Shown: positions 1 to 5,962 of the stretch, one piece after another
How the letters are laid out: every line of letters starts with the position of its first letter
Position numbering within the stretch: position 1 is the first letter of the stretch
Assembly: GCF_900110375.1 (NCBI RefSeq)
Contig: NZ_FODN01000006.1
Span: 1 to 64,000 of the forward strand
Source: Flavobacterium sinopsychrotolerans
Lineage (GTDB): Bacteria; Bacteroidota; Bacteroidia; Flavobacteriales; Flavobacteriaceae
Direction of reading: 5' to 3'
DNA length: 64,000 nucleotides
The notes under the pieces: generated by a model
What the model was told of the DNA's origin: nothing
Database searches by the model: none
The model's input: the letters and a program-made list of their open reading frames with translations, nothing else
Translations under genes and position numbers: made by a program

Positions 1-372
1 ATCCGAAAAATCAACGAAATCCAACGAGGATGGTTAAACTATTTTCGGGGAACGAGTATTCAAGGAAAGTTACGAGATATTGATGGATGGTTGCGCAACC
101 GACTGCGTTACTGCATTTGGACGGACTGGAAGAAACCCGAACGCAAAAGGAAAAACCTGATGCGATTAGGGATTGACAAAGACCACGCCTATGCTTGGAG
201 CAGAACCAGAAAAGGAGGCTGGCGCATTGCCCAGAGTCCGATTCTAACCACCACAATAACCCTACTGCGACTTAAGAAGAAAGGCTATCAATCAATGTTG
301 GAGATTTACATGGAACTCAACCCATCACTTTGCGAACCGCCGTATACGAGACCCGTACGTACGGTGGTGTGA
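1..372 (+). CDS. ltrA: Group II intron reverse transcriptase/maturase, C-terminal fragment
   Basis: The reading frame is open from base 1, so the protein is cut by the window edge. What remains is the maturase (X/thumb) region and C-terminus: GWLNYFRGTS near the start, then a WLRNRLRYCIW segment, a basic WKKPERKRK stretch and KGGWRIAQSP. These are typical of intron-encoded proteins that help the intron RNA fold and reverse-splice. The RT catalytic motifs would lie upstream, outside the window. The stop codon at 370-372 falls inside RNA domain V, so the last residues (PPYTRPVRTVV) are encoded by ribozyme sequence, as often seen in compact bacterial introns. The gene runs opposite to the cassette genes beside it. 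Family identity is secure; the intron class is inferred from the insertion site. Confidence 0.85.
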   Translation: MRKINEIQRGWLNYFRGTSIQGKLRDIDGWLRNRLRYCIWTDWKKPERKRKNLMRLGIDKDHAYAWSRTRKGGWRIAQSPILTTTITLLRLKKKGYQSMLEIYMELNPSLCEPPYTRPVRTVV

Positions 373-414
373 GAGGCGCACTCCGTCAGTTTCTGGCGGA
401 GCCGTCTACTCGAT
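334..414 (+). ncRNA. Group II intron domains V and VI
   Basis: Domain V: ACCGCCGTA pairs with TACGGTGGT (9 bp). An inner TACG/CGTA helix closes an AGACC loop, and a two-base CG bulge sits on the 3' strand, the hallmark geometry of domain V. Domain VI: CTCCGTCAG and CTGGCGGAG pair around a short loop at about 381-399, and the intron ends in CGAT. The folding was done by eye and the exact bulged branch-point A was not assigned. Confidence 0.8.
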
Positions 415-425
415 TAGCAGCTGGC
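415..425 (-). repeat. Half attC-like site interrupted by the group II intron
   Basis: On the minus strand this reads GCCAGCTGCTAA, the left core expected for the attC-like site of the fourth cassette. That cassette begins on the minus strand at 822-821 with GTTAGCAGC, whose complement is GCTGCTAAC. The site is cut after GCTGCTAA by the intron end. The preceding AAAGCCAGC is the same lead-in seen before the attC-like sites at 953 and 2718. The other half would be upstream of the window. Confidence 0.7.
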
Positions 426-426
426 T

Positions 427-795
427 TTAGTTTTTCCAGTGAATTATTTTGTAACCACTAACTAACGAATCTTTAGTTAACTCAATTCTGAGTGTTTTAG
501 TTTCAACAGGATCTATATTCCAACCGTAATCTTCCATTATTCCATAAGCAATTGTGTTTTCTTCTAAATCGGAATAATTTTCAGGTTTGCCAAGTAAATT
601 CTCAAGCTCATTATATGACATTCCTTTGCGTAAATGATTGGACATTAAATCTTCAGCCATTTCTTCTCTATGCATATAAAAACCATCTATTTTTTTCCTC
701 CATTTCGATTTGTCAAATTCGATTTCTTTATGTCCACAACTTAAAATTGTCAATAACAAAAATGAAATGTAAAATGGCTTAATAGTGTTTTTCAT
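427..795 (-). CDS. BamE/SmpA-like small lipoprotein (cassette 4)
   Basis: A 122-residue protein with a lipoprotein signal peptide: hydrophobic segment, then LSC with the lipidated Cys at residue 20. It is therefore probably anchored in the inner or outer membrane facing the periplasm. The mature part has LRKGMSYNELENLLGKP at about 56-72, the helix-turn pattern seen in BamE/SmpA-like domains, and an SYG/DYGWNIDPVE segment near the C-terminus. Its whole mature region is paralogous to the C-terminal half of the protein at 2720-3376 (shared DGFY-REEM, DYGW-IDPVE, TL-I, HWK). The gene sits alone in a cassette, with its stop a few bases before the cassette-end core. The function is unknown; BamE-like is a fold-level guess. 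Confidence 0.75.
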   Translation of the reverse strand: MKNTIKPFYISFLLLTILSCGHKEIEFDKSKWRKKIDGFYMHREEMAEDLMSNHLRKGMSYNELENLLGKPENYSDLEENTIAYGIMEDYGWNIDPVETKTLRIELTKDSLVSGYKIIHWKN

Positions 796-813
796 AGGAT
801 TTTTTCTGAGCTT

Positions 814-953
814 GCTGCTAACGTCCCGCTACTACAGCGGGTTTGGGACTAAATTAAGCTCTATTTTCGGATTTGCCAAATCTTGCAAATACAAAACCAA
901 CTTCCCATTAATCCAATTGCCCAAATCCGTTGTAGTAGCTGTTAGTGGCTGGC
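814..953 (-). repeat. attC-like recombination site of the reverse transcriptase cassette
   Basis: A 140-bp imperfect palindrome. On the minus strand the left arm begins GCCACTAAC then GCTACTACAACGGATTTGGG; the right arm has CCCAAACCCGCTGTAGTAGC followed by four unpaired bases and CGTTAGCAGC. Arms differ at two of 20 positions, and the outer CTAAC/GTTAG cores and extra unpaired bases on one side are attC-like. The middle is nearly identical to the site at 3407-3548 but not to that at 2587-2718. The reverse transcriptase stop codon is 2 bp from its edge. Confidence 0.75.
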
Positions 954-955
954 TT

Positions 956-2545
956 TTATTCTTCAGACTCATATGCAGACTCATATTCAAGTTCAGGTTC
1001 AAGTTCAAGTTCAGGTTCATCATCGTATTCAGACTTGAATAGTTGGACTTCTGTAGAATTAATTATAATATCTATGTCTTGAATTATTTGTTCGTTAATT
1101 ATTGGTGAGTTTTCAATCAAAGTTTTCAATCCATTATTAAGCCAATCTGAGTTCCAAATTTGAATAGTTTGGTCATTGACTTTCTTGCAAAGGGCTTCTT
1201 CGTAAACTTTTGGTCTATCAATTTTTATTGTCAAGCGTTGAAGCCATATTTTGATATGTCCTGTGTTTGGAATTTTTTCAAACTTGGTCATAATTGATTG
1301 TAAAATAGCGTCTCTTTTAGCTCCATCGTTTAAGAGTGATAATAGTTTACTTAAAATTGCAGAAGCGATTGGATATGTTCTTGGGTTTTTATACATTATG
1401 TCCACAAGAATGCTAATCAAAACTTGAATATTGTTTAATTTTGGTAAGCCTTTAATTCTGTTGTGAAATTTCCCTAAGGCTTTACTTAAACTACCTGAGT
1501 TAGGGAATTTTTCTGAAAGACTATGAATTAGAAACAAATGTTCTTGAATACTTTTACTTCCATTCTTCTGTGCAATCCAATAGATTTTATCGGGTTTTAT
1601 TGAATCACGAATTACGTTATTAGAAACTAATGTTTTTTGTGCATTTAATCTCATACCAAGTTCTATTAAGATTTCTGTCAAGATTTTGGTAATTAATTCT
1701 GCGTCTTGTGGATTATTTGAAAATATTCGGTAGTCGTCTCTGTAACGAATAATATGATAATCTTGAATATTAGCTTGTTGAATTCTAATTGAAAGTTCGA
1801 TGTCAGCATAGCCCAAAACCATTTCTGCAATAAAATCCATTAAAACACTTCCTTGTGGGATTCCATTTGTTTGTCCAAATGCCATATCACGAAGGTGTTT
1901 GTCGATAATATTCCCAATATTCCCATTTGGGTTTCTATTAGTTTTTGCTACTGGCTTTGTGTGAATAGCCCAAGGAATTGAATGAGTATAAATTGAACCG
2001 TAGCAGTCAGAAATGTCCGTATGTAAAACATATTCATATTCAAGGGCAAGTTCGATTGATTGTTGTTCTATCGTTTGCCACCATTGAGTTACAGTTGTTG
2101 CTTTATCAGATTGTGTTCCGTCAGATTCCAAAGGAATGCTATAGCATTTAATTTTTTGATTTGCAGCAAATTGTCCAAACCTCGCGACAATTAAATTCCA
2201 GTTGATTTCCTCCGTTATGTTGTGAACAAGTGAAACATACAATACTGGGTGAATTAATTGAAATGGTCGCCAAGCAAATTTTCCGTCCTTGTTGTTAAGT
2301 AACTTATAGTTTATGTCGTCAAAGTCACTTGGAAAAGGGTGTTTGGCTTCGGGTTTAGTTTTAGTATAGTTAGGTGGATTTAAATAAAAATCTTCAATTG
2401 GTTTACCAACTATTACAGTTGAAACGTCTGCTATTAGTTTTTGAAAAACGAAGTATTGAGGCAAGTCAAAGTTGAAATAGCTTTCTGCTTTTAAAAGATA
2501 TTGTCTTGCTTCTGTATGATTAAGTTCTAATATTTGTTTCATCAA
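956..2545 (-). CDS. UG/Abi-type reverse transcriptase, putative phage-defence (DRT-like)
   Basis: A 529-residue reverse transcriptase unlike group II intron or retron enzymes. RT motifs are at about 176-190 (TDISDCYGSIYTHSI, first catalytic Asp), 228-233 (GIPQGS) and 268-271 (YRDD, the YxDD catalytic pair). The IYTHS-containing palm and a C-terminal region of about 220 residues of predicted helices (roughly 300-510) match the architecture of the unknown-group/Abi RTs, many of which are DRT anti-phage systems. The protein ends in an acidic EPELELEPELEYE tail encoded by hexamer repeats. It occupies its own cassette with only about 50 bp before the start codon (Met1 or Met2) and 2 bp after the stop. 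The subtype was not assigned. The defence role is inferred from the family, not shown here. Confidence 0.85.
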   Translation of the reverse strand: MMKQILELNHTEARQYLLKAESYFNFDLPQYFVFQKLIADVSTVIVGKPIEDFYLNPPNYTKTKPEAKHPFPSDFDDINYKLLNNKDGKFAWRPFQLIHPVLYVSLVHNITEEINWNLIVARFGQFAANQKIKCYSIPLESDGTQSDKATTVTQWWQTIEQQSIELALEYEYVLHTDISDCYGSIYTHSIPWAIHTKPVAKTNRNPNGNIGNIIDKHLRDMAFGQTNGIPQGSVLMDFIAEMVLGYADIELSIRIQQANIQDYHIIRYRDDYRIFSNNPQDAELITKILTEILIELGMRLNAQKTLVSNNVIRDSIKPDKIYWIAQKNGSKSIQEHLFLIHSLSEKFPNSGSLSKALGKFHNRIKGLPKLNNIQVLISILVDIMYKNPRTYPIASAILSKLLSLLNDGAKRDAILQSIMTKFEKIPNTGHIKIWLQRLTIKIDRPKVYEEALCKKVNDQTIQIWNSDWLNNGLKTLIENSPIINEQIIQDIDIIINSTEVQLFKSEYDDEPELELEPELEYESAYESEE

Positions 2546-2586
2546 TTGTAAATGTTGTTTGTCTGCGTTGTCGGCTCGGTAAGCTT

Positions 2587-2718
2587 GCCACTAACGTTTT
2601 GCTGCTTTGAGATGGCTGGAAGTTCGTAAACGCTCAGTTTTCGGCTTAACGAAAACTTGATGCGAAACGGCAATTCCACTAAACTCCAGCTATATCAAAA
2701 CAGCTGTTGTATGCTGGC
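2587..2718 (-). repeat. attC-like recombination site of cassette 2
   Basis: A 132-bp imperfect palindrome. On the minus strand the left arm starts GCCAGCATACAACAGCTG, followed by TTTTGATATAGCTGGAG. The right arm has TTCCAGCCATCTCAAAGC, then AGCAAAACGTTAGTGGC. Outer cores are ATACAAC and GTTAGTG. The arms pair well, but the sequence is unrelated to the other two attC-like sites, so architecture rather than sequence is conserved. The stop codon of the gene at 2720 lies 2 bp from the edge. Confidence 0.72.
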
Positions 2719-2719
2719 T

Positions 2720-3376
2720 TTATTGTTTTTTCCAATGTTCAATTTTGAAACTATTCTGCGTTGAATCTTTTGATATTTTTATTTTTAATGTTTTTACTTC
2801 CACGGGGTCAATATCCCAACCATAATCGGTCATCAATTCATAACTAATTGTTCTTTCAATTTCATCATTTAAGTTTTGCGGCGCTCCTAATAAACTTATT
2901 ATTTTTTTGTATGTAGTGCCTTTTTTTAAATAATTTTCTGTTAAATCTCCAATCATTTCTTCACGATAAAGATAAAATCCATCTTCTCTTTCGTTCCATT
3001 TTATTTTGTCAAATTTTTGGCTTGAACCAACGCAGGAATTCATTAATGAAATCATTACAATTATAAAAAAAAATGCTAGTAAAATTAAACAGCCATTTTT
3101 CTTTTTTTTGTCGGAACTGCGTATGTTTTTAATATGGTCTTCGGCATTTTTTTCTGTCAAAAAATATCCTCGCCAAGCATTATCAGGAATAGAAAGCCAC
3201 CAATTTTGCTTACAATTTTCACAAGTGTAAGTATAATGAAAATCATTTAAGTATTCGTGTTTTGAGTTAATAAGCTTAAGAAATTTCGCTTTTTGGTTTA
3301 AACTTTTTTCAAATGCGATAAAGTCTGATTCACTTTCAAATTTGAATATTTCTTTATCAAAACATTTTTCACACAT
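2720..3376 (-). CDS. Zinc-ribbon, transmembrane, BamE-like domain protein (cassette 2)
   Basis: A 218-residue three-part protein. Residues 1-55 carry two CxxC pairs (CEKC near residue 2 and CENC near residue 52), suggesting a small zinc ribbon in the cytoplasm. A basic KKKK stretch precedes one membrane helix at about 95-113. The remaining roughly 100 residues are paralogous to the mature lipoprotein at 427-795 (DGFY-REEM, KGTTYKKIISLLGAP, DYGWDIDPVE, HWKKQ). The helix ends in SLMNSC, which resembles a lipobox in the middle of the protein, as if a lipoprotein had been fused behind a cytoplasmic domain. It occupies its own cassette, between the gene-less cassette and the reverse transcriptase. 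Function unknown. Confidence 0.75.
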   Translation of the reverse strand: MCEKCFDKEIFKFESESDFIAFEKSLNQKAKFLKLINSKHEYLNDFHYTYTCENCKQNWWLSIPDNAWRGYFLTEKNAEDHIKNIRSSDKKKKNGCLILLAFFFIIVMISLMNSCVGSSQKFDKIKWNEREDGFYLYREEMIGDLTENYLKKGTTYKKIISLLGAPQNLNDEIERTISYELMTDYGWDIDPVEVKTLKIKISKDSTQNSFKIEHWKKQ

Positions 3377-3406
3377 ATTCTTAAGGTGTTGATTTTCGGC
3401 AAGCTT

Positions 3407-3548
3407 GCATACAACGTTCCCGCGCTACAAGTAGTTTGGGACTAAATTAAGCCCTATTTTCGGATTTGCCAAATCTTCCAAATACAAAACCATATTTAAA
3501 TTAAGCCAATTGCCCAAATTGCTTGTAGCGTGTGTTATGGTGTGTAGC
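3407..3548 (-). repeat. attC-like recombination site of cassette 1
   Basis: A 142-bp imperfect palindrome. On the minus strand the left arm is CCATAACACACGCTACAAGC then AATTTGGG. The right arm is CCCAAACTACTTGTAGCGCG followed by GGAACGTTGTATGC. Outer cores are CCATAAC and GTTGTAT. The central 80 bp closely matches the site at 814-953. One frame stays open through both sites and gives similar peptides (LGNW...LANPKI...LNLVPN), which produces misleading short ORFs. Confidence 0.72.
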
Positions 3549-3912
3549 TTGACGATGCTGAGCACGAAAGATTTGACATTCCAATTATCGATTCCAATTA
3601 CCCAAAGTTTTCCGCTTTTCGATTTCCGTTCCAAATAGTTTCCGTTTTTGAACTTCAAACTTCAGTTAAACCTCAAAAAAAATCGACAAAAAAATTCCGC
3701 TTTCGGTTTTCCATAAAGCAGTTCACGTTTCTTTGTCCGCAACAATTAAGTCTCAGATTTCGGTTCGAATTTCAGTTCGAATTTCGGTTCAGATTTCGGT
3801 TCAGATTTCGGTTCAGATTTCGGTCGGCTCGGTTTCTGTTTCGTTATGTATTATTCGAACTAAAGTTTCTGATTAAAATCGACTGTTGATCGTCAACAGC
3901 TATACACCATAA
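3549..3912 (-). other. Body of cassette 1, no convincing gene
   Basis: This 364-bp stretch lies between the attI-like junction and the first attC-like site. No credible protein gene was found on either strand. The minus-strand frame through the tandem repeat (reading EPKSEPKS) has no start codon and stops within 30 codons. A minus-strand ORF at 3425-3658 has much of its length in the attC-like palindrome and is not believed. The segment may be a non-coding or promoter cassette. Confidence 0.55.
3754..3824. repeat. 12-bp tandem repeat in cassette 1
   Basis: About six copies of a 12-bp unit ATTTCGGTTCAG with slight variation (GGTTCGA and AGTTCGA in the first copies). It lies in the gene-less cassette, with a shorter echo (GATTTCCGTTCC) nearby at about 3620. 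Confidence 0.85.
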
Positions 3913-4014
3913 CTAGTATATAGGCGAAACAAACCTTCGTATATACACCCAAATATGGGTAGATTGGCGAAGGTTTGTTTCGCTTTATTCATTTTCAAAT
4001 ATATTAAAAAATTC
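3913..4014 (-). other. attI-like segment with long inverted repeat
   Basis: Between the recombinase stop and the first cassette lies a perfect 16-bp inverted repeat, GCGAAACAAACCTTCG at 3924-3939 and its complement at 3968-3983. Inside it is a smaller ACCCA/TGGGT palindrome. On the minus strand the segment ends ...ATATACTA and joins the first cassette core GTTATGG. There is no run of T after the hairpin in the direction of the recombinase gene, so it is a poor intrinsic terminator and a plausible attI or recombinase-binding structure. This is inferred from position and symmetry. Confidence 0.45.
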
Positions 4015-5058
4015 TTACAAATCATCAAAGGGGCTTTTTATTTGTTGGATACTTTTGGTACTCACATGAGTATAAATTTCAGTTGTTTTACTACTGCTAT
4101 GCCCCAATAATTCTTGAATATATCTTAAATCGGTACCACTTTCTAATAAATGTGTCGCGTAGCTGTGCCGCAACCAGTGCAAAGTAGCGGGTTTTTTAAT
4201 TCCTGCTTTTTGCAAGGCTTGTTTTAAAACTAATTGTAAACTTCTAGAATCGTAAGGCATGCCTGCTGTTTGACCTTCAAATAAATAAGTAGTGGGTTTA
4301 CACACTTTATAATATTGTCGCAACATATCTAGTATTTTAGGACTCAGAGGTACAATTCTATCTTTTTGACCTTTGGCATTTTTTAGTAGTACAATATTTC
4401 TTTGTGAGTCAATATGAACGGGCTGCAGTGCCAATAATTCGCCACAACGCAAACCACAACTATAAATCAACGAAAGCATTATCTTATGTTTGATATTGCT
4501 ATGGGCATTCAAGATTAATTTTATTTCTTCTTTACTCAATACATTGGGTAATAGCTTGGCTCGTTTTGGTCGGTGTATTTTATCCACTTCAATTTTGGTT
4601 TCTCTTACTGTCATAAAAAACAGCTTTATAGCATTAACCGTTTGGTTCTGGTAGGAAGCCGAAAGGTGATTTTTTAAAATATAATCGTTATTGTATATAA
4701 TCACATCTTCATTATTGATTTCAACAACGGCTTTTTCTCGATAGAAGATTAAGAACGATTTCAGAGCTTCGCTATAGGTACTAATAGTGCTTTCACTGTA
4801 ACGCTTGGAACGCATCCATTGCTTGAATTTTTCAATTTGTATTATTGCTTCTGTCGAAGGGACTGAATTTGCCATAGGTTCGATGTTAAATCGTAGCCTG
4901 TTTTCTGGACTGTCCGGCAGATGCCAAACAGTTTTTTGCTGACTCCATCGTGCTCCTGCTATTTGCTTGATACGCGTAATCAAATCTTGATTTTTTTCAA
5001 AATAGACGGCAATTCTACTTTCGCTATTGTGTTTAATAAGTTTTGCTGACCAAGTCAT
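4015..5058 (-). CDS. Tyrosine recombinase, probable cassette integrase (XerD/IntI-related)
   Basis: A 347-residue site-specific recombinase. Residues 1-65 form an extra N-terminal domain (GARWSQQKTVWHLPD), 70-155 the SAM-like core-binding domain, and 170-347 the catalytic domain. It has all active-site residues: R204, K229, H294, R297, H320 and nucleophile Y329. The C-terminal part (AGIKKPAT, LGHSSSKTTEIYTHVS, KSPFDDL) resembles integron integrases, but the roughly 35-residue IntI-specific insertion between the beta-hairpin and HxxR box is absent. It lies at the head of the cassette array with the same orientation and the attI-like segment 3' of it. Integrases with this N-terminal domain also travel with IS91-like elements in Bacteroidota, but no IS91 transposase is present in the window. 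Confidence 0.85.
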   Translation of the reverse strand: MTWSAKLIKHNSESRIAVYFEKNQDLITRIKQIAGARWSQQKTVWHLPDSPENRLRFNIEPMANSVPSTEAIIQIEKFKQWMRSKRYSESTISTYSEALKSFLIFYREKAVVEINNEDVIIYNNDYILKNHLSASYQNQTVNAIKLFFMTVRETKIEVDKIHRPKRAKLLPNVLSKEEIKLILNAHSNIKHKIMLSLIYSCGLRCGELLALQPVHIDSQRNIVLLKNAKGQKDRIVPLSPKILDMLRQYYKVCKPTTYLFEGQTAGMPYDSRSLQLVLKQALQKAGIKKPATLHWLRHSYATHLLESGTDLRYIQELLGHSSSKTTEIYTHVSTKSIQQIKSPFDDL

Positions 5059-5386
5059 ATTGTGTTGATTTTGTTATTGAAAGATAGTGATTTTTTATAG
5101 ACAGGGTAGTTTTGCTACTGGTGTTCATTTAGCATAACACTGTATTTGCGTGAGGGATTACTTCACTTTTTTGATATTTTTTATAGGAGTTCAGTGAACT
5201 TCGTTTATAACGGATAGCCCGACCTTGTTGCGACACTAAACTAAGTGATTTATACAATAGCACTGCAACTAGGTCACGCCCAAATTATAAGTAGTAGAAT
5301 CACTATTTGTATTTGTATTTCGCTAATTTTAAACTATAAAAATAGTGGACTTTGCAAAAAACTTTGCGAACTTTGCAGTCAAATAA
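5059..5386. other. Intergenic region upstream of recombinase, with inverted repeat
   Basis: This 328-bp stretch has no gene. It carries an 11-bp inverted repeat with one mismatch (GACCTTGTTGC at 5221-5231, GCAACTAGGTC at 5265-5275) and a perfect palindrome AGTTCAGTGAACT at 5188-5200. Either could be an operator of the recombinase gene or a decayed recombination site marking the island edge. No clear TAnnTTTG box was found for either flanking gene. Confidence 0.4.
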
Positions 5387-5833
5387 ATGAATATGAAAAT
5401 AAATCCAAAAAGCGGAATTGACAAGCTCATTTTCGGAATGAAACAAAATGATGTTACCGCAATTTACGGTAAACCAGACCGCAATTATAAGGATGAGGAT
5501 GACAATGTGATTTTTGCCTACAACAAACTAAAAATGCGTTTGACGTTCTATGTCGAGGAAGATTTTAAATTGGGTTATATCGTAGCGTCTAGCCCTGAAC
5601 TGGAAGTTTTTGGATATAAAATAATTAACAGAAAAATCAGTGACGTCAAAAAAGATTTGGCTGCTAAAGGAATTACTAAATTTACTCAGGAAGAGTTTGA
5701 TACGTTCGAAAACTATTTCAACGAGGAAAACTGGATGATTTTTCAAACAGAATTTGATGAAGTGGTAAAATTTGAGATTGGTGCCATTATCAATCAGAAA
5801 GATGAATTTGACTGGAAATTTGGAAAGAAATAA
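5387..5833 (+). CDS. Hypothetical cytoplasmic protein
   Basis: A 148-residue soluble protein without signal peptide or membrane helix. Near the N-terminus, LIFGMKQNDVTAIYGKPD (about 13-30) has the small helix-turn pattern common to BamE-like domains, followed by beta-rich acidic sequence with many aromatic residues. The start may be Met1 or Met3 (5393), with no clear ribosome-binding site to choose between them. It is the first gene outside the recombinase array and ends at a terminator shared with the convergent isomerase gene. I do not recognise a specific function. Confidence 0.65.
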   Translation: MNMKINPKSGIDKLIFGMKQNDVTAIYGKPDRNYKDEDDNVIFAYNKLKMRLTFYVEEDFKLGYIVASSPELEVFGYKIINRKISDVKKDLAAKGITKFTQEEFDTFENYFNEENWMIFQTEFDEVVKFEIGAIINQKDEFDWKFGKK

Positions 5834-5910
5834 TTGAAACGTCGATAATGCTCAAAAGCGCATAAAAGCCGATTTCTATTCCTGTAATCACAGAGAATGA
5901 ATTAAAAAAT

Positions 5911-5944
5911 AAACCCGACAGATTTTGAAGTCTGTCGGGTTTCT
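5911..5944. terminator. Bidirectional terminator
   Basis: AAACCCGACAGA and TCTGTCGGGTTT pair perfectly around an 8-base loop. The hairpin lies between the convergent genes ending at 5833 and 5963, with A and T runs outside the stem. Confidence 0.8.
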
Positions 5945-5962
5945 TATTTGTGATTTTTTAAT

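Larger units (their letters stand above)
1..414 (+). mobile_element. Group II intron, 3' portion (5' part outside window)
   Basis: The window opens inside a bacterial group II intron. It contains the C-terminal part of the intron-encoded protein and then the catalytic RNA domains V and VI. The last intron bases read CGAT, a typical AY end, followed at 415 by TAGCAGCTGGC. That sequence is the complement of the left core of the last cassette's attC-like site on the minus strand. The intron therefore sits inside an attC-like site, in the opposite orientation to the cassette genes, which is the arrangement known for group IIC-attC introns. The 5' end and the other half of the site lie before position 1, so completeness cannot be judged. 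Confidence 0.85.
415..5058 (-). mobile_element. Integron-like gene-cassette array with tyrosine recombinase
   Basis: Four cassettes lie in one orientation behind a tyrosine recombinase. Cassette boundaries, read as G^TT on the minus strand, fall at 3912/3913, 3414/3415, 2594/2595 and 821/822. Start core and end core of the same cassette are complementary: GTTATGGTGT/ACACCATAAC, GTTGTATGC/GCATACAAC, GTTAGTGGC/GCCACTAAC and GTTAGCAGC/GCTGCTAA. This is the signature of cassettes that were circles with one complete attC each. Cassettes 2-4 also share a leader GCAAGCT just after the core and AAAGCCAGC just before the end site. Recombinase and cassettes point the same way, the inverse of most integrons. 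The recombinase is not a canonical IntI, so integron-like is used deliberately. Confidence 0.75.

Noticed and set aside
832..1023. 63-residue ORF with LNLNLN repeats
   Set aside because: It is an alternative frame of the hexamer-repeat RT tail continuing into the attC-like site.
956..2545. RT as part of the adjacent group II intron or a retron
   Set aside because: It is a separate gene on the other strand, lacks maturase features, and shows UG/Abi motifs; no msr-msd-like structure was recognised beside it, though this was judged by eye.
3425..3658. 77-residue minus-strand ORF in cassette 1
   Set aside because: About half of it reads through the attC-like palindrome, and the same peptide pattern appears by reading the other site at 814-953; it reflects recombination-site sequence, not a gene.
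4015..5058. Recombinase as a phage or ICE integrase
   Set aside because: No phage or conjugation genes and no tRNA target are nearby; the palindromic cassette borders fit a cassette recombinase better. IS91-linked integrase remains a weaker alternative.
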